Below are positions 61,701 to 64,000 of a stretch of DNA of 64,000 bases, one piece after another (within the stretch, counting starts at the first letter, position 1; each line of letters opens with the position of its first letter). Under the pieces are notes generated by a model. It saw only the letters and a list, made by a program, of their open reading frames with translations. It was not told where the DNA came from and did not search any database. The DNA lies in contig JAGFBZ010000172.1 in NCBI GenBank assembly GCA_018398805.1, positions 558,001 through 622,000 on the forward strand. The letters are read 5' to 3'. This DNA is from Hirundichthys speculiger (taxonomy: Eukaryota; Chordata; Actinopteri; Beloniformes; Exocoetidae). A program made the position numbers and the translations under genes.

Positions 61701-64000
61701 CACTATGTCGAATTTCCCAGGTAAAGAATAATGACGTCAGTGGAAACAGTGGTTAAGTCTGTACAGCCCAGAGTTGCAGCTTGTTCGATCTCTGGTGTTT
61801 CCATCTCTTTAAAGAAAAGAAACTGTGTTGTTTAGTGGTTGCTGCTGCTGTCCAGGCAACTGAGATGCACATTCATCTACATTTAATGGCGTGCAAATAT
61901 TGTGAAACACTTGAAGAATTGCACATGTAATTCTTTTTTTTGTTAACTGTTCTTTGTTACCTTGCTGTAAAAAAAAGAAGAAAAAAATAGTTTTAACTAT
62001 ATTACATGGCAGTTCTGAGTTTCAGGATATGTGTGTTTACACCATAAAAGTTGCACAATTAAAAGTAGAAGTGTACATAAAGAAGAAACACATCCCCTGT
62101 TTTGATTATGCTGCCAATGAACATGATTATAACGCTATAAAGAATTACACACAGGAAGCAGAGGAGCTGCTGACAGCTGAGAAATCTTGAAAGAAATGGT
62201 GGAAGGTTGCTAACAAACCTTCTACTACCTTTTACTGTGTTCAAAGAAAACTGAACACGAGAAACATTTCCTTTTGAAGTATAATTTACTGCTTATTTAA
62301 TGCTATATGTACGATATAATATACGTCATCTTGTATGCTAATGAATGCACCATAAGATCATTTGTATGCAGTTCATAGTCTGTACATCTTGCCCGAACTA
62401 TGGATTAGGACACACGCAGTGAATGACCAGCCCAGTGTTGATAAAACTGCTGTATGGCCTCTTAGCTTAGTGTTATTGTTACCTACTTCAAAGTTTTAAT
62501 TCCAGTTTCATCTCTTCAGATCGTCCTTCTTTCTTCTCCAACTTTCACCTTCGGTCCCTCTGTCTTTTCTCTCTGTCCTCCCTTTAGTCTCATTGAATGT
62601 GTCTGGAAAAACCAGTGTTAGTGTTGGGCACTTTCTGTCTAAGCCACGGCACACTAAAAAGCTCTCAGGGCAGAACCAAAGACCTTGACTGCTTTTTGAA
62701 GCAGGCTGTCGCTGTATAATCGGTTAGCTTCTCTCAGAGGAGGGGGGGCGACACACACACCAACACACACCAACACACGGTGTAAGAGTCAGGCAGCCCC
62801 TCATTACTGGGCAGAGCCCCGGTCCCGGAGGACTGGACCCAGCACCTAATCCTGTATTTGTTCTTGGGGACTGTATCTGTGATTCTCCATTGAATGGAAT
62901 ATTAAGCACCCAGGTCTTTTGTGGAGCGTGTAAGCCATTTGGCTCCACTCATCTATTATTTATCAGCCTGGCAAATATTTTATCAGCCTTAGCCTCTCAT
63001 GGCCCACTCACATGTGAAGCCCCCCCACCCACCCCTAAATGAAGAAAAAAAAGAGATTGGTATGAATACTTTTTTCTTCCTTTTTTTTTTTCCCAGTTTA
63101 TCTCCCACTTACTTTTTGCCTCATTTGTTTTTAAACCTGGACAAGGACACGGGGATTTGTATTAATCTGAATTCGAGGAGCAAATATGTGAACTATTCCT
63201 GTGTAGTTTGCTCCAAGTTACCTTATCTAAGACGCACTGCTGCTTCATCGCTTTGGAGATAACAAATAAAAGACAAGTGAAATCTAGATTCCCATTATAA
63301 ATCATAATCCTACTTTCTTAGCCTCCCTTCTCAGCCAGCTCCCCCAAGCCCAGCCACCCAGCCTGAGAAGAAGAAAAGGTAGAGAGACTCCTGTTTTCAC
63401 TTTCAACCTTAGAGTAAATCATGCCAGTTGGGGGGCTCACCTTGAGGCCTGGTTGAGATAATTGGAGTTGGTTAGAGAGGTGTTCTGTGCCATTACCTCC
63501 TGGTACCGGCGAATGGCTGGGGCTTGTCTCGCACTCCCAGAGGAGGATTAAACGAGCCTGTTGGCTCTTCACTTTGTGTGTGTGTTGCTACGTGCACGTG
63601 TGACTTGAGCGTGTGCGCCTATGTAGATCGGTGACCTCTCTTCATCCTGATTTAATGGCCCCTTACCATCATCGCTTCGAAGCAAGCAGGGTGTGATAGT
63701 TTTGATAGTCGCTTTTCCACCAAGTGCTTCACTTTTCTCATTAATATTCATAGCATTGATTTATTTTCAGAATTAACAAAAAACAAACTGTTTGCCAGAG
63801 AATTAATCCTGACAGGAGCGTGGCATTGTTGTTTTATTTGAAGACAGCAGGAAGCAGAAATATGCATATGCAGATACTCAGAGCAAGACACCAATTAAAT
63901 GTTGATTAAGCCCTAAGTATTGTGGGAGTTTGTGTATAAGAGACAATAAGAAAAAAATCATTGCTGTTTTTTTTTCTTTTCCCTTTTTGTTAGCTGGCTG
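20905..64000 (+). CDS. dennd1b: DENND1B-like DENN-domain Rab GEF, partial split gene
   Basis: The coding segments are 20905-20948, 44070-44119, 45108-45227, 50219-50288, 51959-52039, 53314-53373, 56234-56287, 56891-57001 and probably 63994-64000 onward. All introns are GT-AG and the phase is kept throughout. The product belongs to the connecdenn family, which is known to activate Rab35 on clathrin-coated and endosomal membranes through its DENN module. Visible landmarks are a DP-x-VLW-x-FP segment, [36 protein letters not shown], the DENN signature [39 protein letters not shown], and [20 protein letters not shown] at the start of cDENN. FDVERVSQN and the 20-codon exon at 53314 favour DENND1B over DENND1A. 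The start codon exon(s) were not found and the C-terminal half is beyond the window. I cannot say which teleost duplicate it is if two exist. Confidence 0.93.
24211..25300. mobile_element. hAT transposon, 1.09 kb, with remnant BED-finger exon
   Basis: The 8-bp target duplication taatggac flanks the element at 24203-24210 and 25301-25308. The ends are tagggctgtagcgatac and, inverted, tagggctgggcgat. Multiple (A/T)CGATA repeats lie inside both ends (24232-24292 and 25211-25290) and probably act as transposase-binding subterminal repeats. The minus strand keeps part of a BED zinc finger (see 24834-25025). The element is therefore an internal-deletion derivative of an autonomous hAT and not a purely synthetic MITE. 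Confidence 0.9.
24834..25025 (-). pseudogene. frameshifted BED zinc finger inside hAT element
   Basis: Minus-strand frames give [20 protein letters not shown], a stop, and then in a shifted frame [12 protein letters not shown]. Together these show the C-x2-C and H-x4-H metal ligands of a BED finger interrupted by a frameshift at the NP/RR boundary (about 24883-24890 on the plus strand). A basic stretch ([14 protein letters not shown]) precedes it in another frame. The rest of the transposase is missing. The fragment lies within the target duplications of the 24211-25300 element, so it is the element's own old exon. Confidence 0.75.
25734..25924 (+). repeat. tRNA-derived SINE with poly-A tail
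   Basis: The head resembles a tRNA: an A-box-like taactcacctgg and a B-box-like gctcgagcct, spaced as in RNA polymerase III internal promoters. These are followed by a ctttgctgtgtgtctttccc body that is recalled from many perciform genomes, and a terminal A run (25909-25924). No clear target duplication was seen. Confidence 0.7.
27280..27370. repeat. possible hAT terminus (degenerate)
   Basis: tatcgatgcttcgg, then gtatcgatggatggatcgttacgcccgtactgcag, resembles the subterminal ATCGAT repeats and GTTACGCCC end of fish hAT elements. The other end and a target duplication were not found. Confidence 0.3.
30150..30523. repeat. probable hAT-like element, right end at 30523
   Basis: The stretch ends ttgcccatcccta, the inverse of the common hAT start tagggatgggcaa. 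It is preceded by repeated caattgtgatt/caatgattg motifs that resemble subterminal repeats. A weak counterpart (tggggatgcagt) occurs near 30150. No matching target duplication was found, so the left boundary is uncertain. Confidence 0.4.
31263..31301. repeat. (TG)n microsatellite, interrupted
   Basis: TG units carry two TA interruptions (gtatgtgtatgtg). An (AC)n-rich tract lies 100 bp upstream at 31133-31160, so the two could pair. Confidence 0.95.
31325..31585. promoter_or_regulatory. candidate intronic regulatory block
   Basis: This is a non-repetitive stretch with ataatgggcaccgttattgttgacgg (SOX-like ATTGTT), ataaatatgtccattatgg (CArG-like) and gcataat repeats. It lies immediately after a TG microsatellite. 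It is proposed from motif texture only. Confidence 0.25.
31700..31928. repeat. truncated hAT-like element sharing sequence with the 24.2-kb element
   Basis: The right end reads ggttaaccatgtgcatcccta, a hAT-type terminus preceded by repeated ggttaac motifs. 31713-31796 is nearly the reverse complement of 24440-24510 (gtacagatgtgagtacttcc and gatgtagaattgac are shared), apart from an insertion of about 15 bp. The left end is not identifiable. Confidence 0.6.
32540..32660. promoter_or_regulatory. candidate intronic regulatory block
   Basis: The stretch containing ggccgttcttattaccggca, gccggcagcatactattaaa and cctaatgaaaggaatctctg is non-repetitive and balanced in composition. It follows a C-rich tract. 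It is offered only as a possible conserved non-coding element. Confidence 0.2.
33443..33609 (-). repeat. tRNA-type SINE with 13-bp target-site duplication
   Basis: The 167-bp insert is flanked by the perfect direct repeat tgattggtacatc at 33430-33442 and 33610-33622, the mark of LINE-mediated insertion. On the minus strand a tRNA-like head carries a B-box-like gggttcacatccc. Next comes gcgtcaggaagggcatccgg, a block recalled as widespread in fish SINEs, and the copy ends ccgaaaggacaagaa. The copy looks fairly intact. Confidence 0.8.
34534..35021 (-). pseudogene. THAP zinc-finger relic, frameshifted
   Basis: The minus strand encodes [20 protein letters not shown] followed by [21 protein letters not shown]. 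This fits the THAP pattern C-x2-G-C ... F-P-x-D ... then FVFxGPP. A frame change follows, after which [15 protein letters not shown] resembles the usual THAP-closing segment (LKLK-x-AVPT). Fish genomes contain many THAP proteins with a W-x-D-F-V-F-N-G-P-P stretch, often transposon-encoded (P-like or ISL2EU). Here the conserved Trp is replaced and the C-x-x-H of the finger falls at the frameshift, so it is not functional. No terminal repeats were delimited. Confidence 0.6.
35641..35860 (+). repeat. G/A-rich (polypurine) tract, about 220 bp
   Basis: The plus strand is overwhelmingly G and A with many runs of three to six G (aaggggggcg, ggaaggggggat, cagggggttt, gttgggggat). The strand asymmetry and G runs allow quadruplex or triplex structures. 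The opposite strand reads as a Pro/Ser-rich chance ORF. Confidence 0.8.
36998..37443 (+). pseudogene. Tc1 transposase N-terminal part (paired-like DNA-binding domain), broken
   Basis: The frame opens [20 protein letters not shown] and continues through [20 protein letters not shown] with a helix-turn-helix typical of Tc1 PAI domains. It ends at a stop at 37213 and continues in a different frame from 37231. There [13 protein letters not shown] and [12 protein letters not shown] residues correspond to out-of-frame sequence of the linker and second DNA-binding subdomain. Homology to this family fades near 37420-37445, where the second family begins. Confidence 0.85.
37455..38220 (+). pseudogene. 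Tc1 transposase DDE catalytic region of a second family, frameshifted
   Basis: The frame 37455-37814 includes [15 protein letters not shown] and [20 protein letters not shown] (first catalytic Asp), then ends in a stop. A +2 frame from about 37907 gives [18 protein letters not shown] (second Asp), [11 protein letters not shown] (Glu of DD34E) and a C-terminus ending [11 protein letters not shown]. All three acidic residues survive, but not in one frame. Confidence 0.85.
41265..41580 (+). repeat. non-LTR retrotransposon 3' end (RTE-like) or related SINE
   Basis: The sequence runs through cacagacctccactaaacgc, ttttgtgttatcttgaacac and (acag)n-like acagacagacaaacagactg to aacataacctccttggcgga, and ends in an (aat)n tail. 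I recall this arrangement from fish RTE-type 3' ends. There is no reverse-transcriptase coding sequence, so the copy is a short 5'-truncated one. No target duplication was identified. Confidence 0.6.
42180..42205. repeat. 26-bp perfect palindrome of alternating purine-pyrimidine type
   Basis: tgtgtctgtgtgc and gcacacagacaca abut at 42192/42193. TA- and TG-rich alternating sequence (42210-42270) follows directly, so the whole stretch could adopt cruciform or Z-form structure. Confidence 0.85.
44070..44119 (+). CDS. dennd1b: dennd1b coding exon ([16 protein letters not shown])
   Basis: A 50-bp exon lies between acceptor tttctcag and donor ag|gtacaa. It starts in phase 0 and encodes [16 protein letters not shown] plus two bases of an Arg codon completed by the next exon. 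[10 protein letters not shown] is a near-invariant uDENN strand in DENND1 proteins, and the DVER continuation is the DENND1B form. A 25-base T run begins 26 bp after the donor. Confidence 0.97.
44146..44170 (+). repeat. poly-T tract, 25 bases
   Basis: A T run begins 26 bp downstream of the donor of the exon at 44070-44119. Another 25-base T run lies at 44846-44870 in the same intron. Confidence 0.95.
45108..45227 (+). CDS. dennd1b: dennd1b coding exon (uDENN core)
   Basis: A 120-bp exon lies between acceptor ttaccag and donor cag|gtaaca, with split codons at both ends (Arg before, Ser after). It encodes [20 protein letters not shown], then [19 protein letters not shown]. This is the uDENN beta-sheet segment carrying the family's FVLTDI-[ED]-SKQRFGFCR motif. 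No stop or frameshift is present. Confidence 0.98.
46322..46372. repeat. (CA)n microsatellite
   Basis: A pure CA tract of about 25 units follows ctcccccct and precedes caccc. Reading it in either direction produces artefactual Thr-His or Val-Cys ORFs. Confidence 0.98.
46520..46615. promoter_or_regulatory. candidate intronic enhancer, homeodomain-site cluster
   Basis: Non-repetitive sequence contains cataattatgcatg, gccaattagcag and gctaattcatttgac within 95 bp. These are three TAAT/ATTA-type homeodomain motifs, one overlapping an ATGCAT core. Such clusters are typical of vertebrate conserved non-coding elements. Conservation itself cannot be tested here. Confidence 0.35.
48650..48800. promoter_or_regulatory. 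candidate intronic regulatory block with octamer site
   Basis: Relatively GC-rich, non-repetitive DNA stands out in an A/T-rich intron and includes ttattggcgcgc, gccattggcc and a perfect octamer ATTTGCAT at 48777-48784. The composition and motif density suggest a conserved non-coding element. No alignment is available. Confidence 0.3.
50219..50288 (+). CDS. dennd1b: dennd1b coding exon ([19 protein letters not shown])
   Basis: A 70-bp exon follows a strong acceptor (tctcttgctcttgcag) and ends at cag|gtaatt. Its first T completes the split Ser codon, after which it reads [19 protein letters not shown] followed by TKQQ. The PWFE-x-[FY]YKLLN motif is the DENN-family hallmark closing the uDENN part. 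It ends in phase 0. Confidence 0.98.
51600..51890. promoter_or_regulatory. candidate intronic regulatory block next to the exon at 51959
   Basis: About 290 bp of non-repetitive, GC-richer sequence contains ggttaattaatgacagc, several cagcgc/ctgccg motifs and catatgtcagtcgg. It is unlike the flanking intron, has no recognisable coding similarity in any frame, and lies about 70 bp upstream of a coding exon. Confidence 0.3.
51959..52039 (+). CDS. dennd1b: dennd1b coding exon (ENDLNDML to NLSV)
   Basis: An 81-bp symmetric exon (27 codons) lies between acceptor gtccctcag and donor gtg|gtaggt. It opens [20 protein letters not shown] and closes TPVNLSV. It corresponds to the helical linker between uDENN and cDENN. 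Recalled human DENND1B has ENDLNETLRSLYNHPVPKAN at this place, which supports the DENND1B assignment. Confidence 0.97.
52979..53001. repeat. (TTTA)n tetranucleotide repeat
   Basis: Five to six tandem ttta units follow ttatga and precede cagtttttcg. Confidence 0.9.
53199..53231. repeat. (TA)n microsatellite upstream of the 20-codon exon
   Basis: tatatgtgtatatata... runs to 53231, about 80 bp before the dennd1b exon at 53314. Confidence 0.95.
53314..53373 (+). CDS. dennd1b: dennd1b 20-codon linker exon, probably alternatively spliced
   Basis: A 60-bp phase-0 exon lies between an acceptor ending in gcaag and a consensus donor ccg|gtgagt. It encodes [20 protein letters not shown]. Recalled human DENND1B carries a 20-residue segment here (NQEIFIACEQVLKDQPALVP) that canonical DENND1A lacks, so it is a DENND1B marker and can be skipped without changing frame. 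The acceptor has cag replaced by aag and the pyrimidine tract is only moderate, which fits regulated inclusion. That last point is inference. Confidence 0.85.
55682..55716. repeat. (TG)n microsatellite
   Basis: A pure TG tract of about 17 units lies in the intron between the exons at 53314 and 56234. Confidence 0.97.
56234..56287 (+). CDS. dennd1b: dennd1b coding exon ([18 protein letters not shown])
   Basis: A 54-bp phase-0 exon lies between acceptor ttttttgcag and donor agt|gtaagt and encodes [18 protein letters not shown]. Recalled human DENND1B has [18 protein letters not shown]. It leads into the central DENN (cDENN) module. The neighbouring intron to 56890 is only 603 bp. Confidence 0.97.
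56891..57001 (+). CDS. dennd1b: dennd1b coding exon (start of cDENN)
   Basis: A 111-bp phase-0 exon (37 codons) lies between acceptor tccatctccag and donor act|gtgagt. It begins [20 protein letters not shown] and ends [17 protein letters not shown]. The HERRI-[IV]-ITSSKLS stretch is the first strand of cDENN, and [13 protein letters not shown] is closer to DENND1B than to DENND1A (MLHLYASMLYERR). Confidence 0.98.
59480..59504 (+). repeat. poly-T tract, 25 bases
   Basis: The T run opens the poly-Phe stretch of the long chance ORF 59289-59855. It could equally be the reverse of a retroposon A tail, but no tRNA-like head was found next to it. Confidence 0.95.
61091..61296. mobile_element. palindromic hAT-type MITE
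   Basis: The ends are caggggtctcaaaccc and, inverted, cacgtgtcaaactttt. Inside, arms at 61146-61179 and 61226-61259 are reverse complements at 32 of 34 positions (both contain tcatttgaat/attcaaatga). The whole is about 206 bp, matches a MITE type common in fish (recalled), and could fold into a long hairpin. An exact 8-bp duplication was not seen, so the ends may be eroded. Confidence 0.75.
63825..63915. promoter_or_regulatory. candidate intronic regulatory block before the terminal exon
   Basis: It contains aaatatgcatatgcagatac (two overlapping ATGCAT/ATATGCA POU-type cores) and accaattaaatgttgattaagc (homeodomain-type) within 90 bp, ending about 80 bp before the predicted acceptor at 63993. 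Confidence 0.3.
63994..64000 (+). CDS. dennd1b: first 7 bases of the next dennd1b exon (probable)
   Basis: The window ends with a long pyrimidine tract (ttgctg, T9, ctttt, ccctttttgttag) followed by ctggctg. In phase 0, as the previous exon requires, this reads Leu-Ala-G.., against the family's Leu-Thr-Ala after SKLST (ACT to GCT is one change). The tract is the strongest acceptor-like signal I noticed after 57001. Only seven bases are available, so this is a prediction. Confidence 0.6.

Larger units (their letters stand above)
57002..63993 (+). other. dennd1b intron, 7.0 kb
   Basis: The intron runs from gtgagt to ttgttag. It includes a T25 run (59480-59504), the longest chance ORF of the window (59289-59855, not judged coding), a pyrimidine-rich stretch 59800-60110, a palindromic hAT-type MITE (61091-61296), and a TAAT- and octamer-rich block near 63830-63910. 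The stretches 57002-59288, 60140-61090 and 61720-63600 show nothing I can name. Confidence 0.85.

Overview
This window reads as intron-rich nuclear DNA of a teleost fish, probably a percomorph. The evidence is one split vertebrate gene with GT-AG introns of 0.6 to over 20 kb, long CA/TA/homopolymer microsatellites, fish-type hAT and Tc1 DNA transposons, and tRNA-derived SINEs. Nothing looks prokaryotic: no operons, and no ORF over 190 codons that is not explained by low complexity.

The one host gene I can support is a DENND1B (connecdenn 2)-like Rab35 guanine-nucleotide exchange factor on the + strand. Eight complete coding exons (20905-20948, 44070-44119, 45108-45227, 50219-50288, 51959-52039, 53314-53373, 56234-56287, 56891-57001) join with consistent phase. 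The window stops seven bases into a probable ninth exon (63994-64000). Together they encode about 198 residues from the uDENN module into the start of the central DENN module. The first coding exon(s), the rest of cDENN, dDENN and the proline-rich tail lie outside, or upstream where I could not find them.

Layout: 1-20904 is intron with a 528-bp hAT relic (2743-3270), a large TA microsatellite, a BED-finger relic (15553-15927) and a 1.09-kb hAT element (17184-18270). 20949-44069 is a 23-kb intron holding a second 1.09-kb hAT with a broken BED finger (24211-25300), hAT tails (to 30523 and 31928), two tRNA-type SINEs, a THAP-domain relic (34534-35021), a mosaic Tc1 element (36756-38441) and a non-LTR tail (41265-41580). 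44070-57001 is the exon-dense part. 57002-63993 is an intron with a palindromic hAT-type MITE near 61.1-61.3 kb.

Three hAT elements were delimited from exact 8-bp target duplications and one SINE from a 13-bp duplication, all read directly in the sequence. Family names come from recalled motifs, not from a search. I did not find a new biological system. The most unusual items are the Tc1 mosaic, the inverted sequence shared by two hAT-like elements with different ends, the three transposase DNA-binding-domain relics, and several non-repetitive intronic blocks that may be enhancers.
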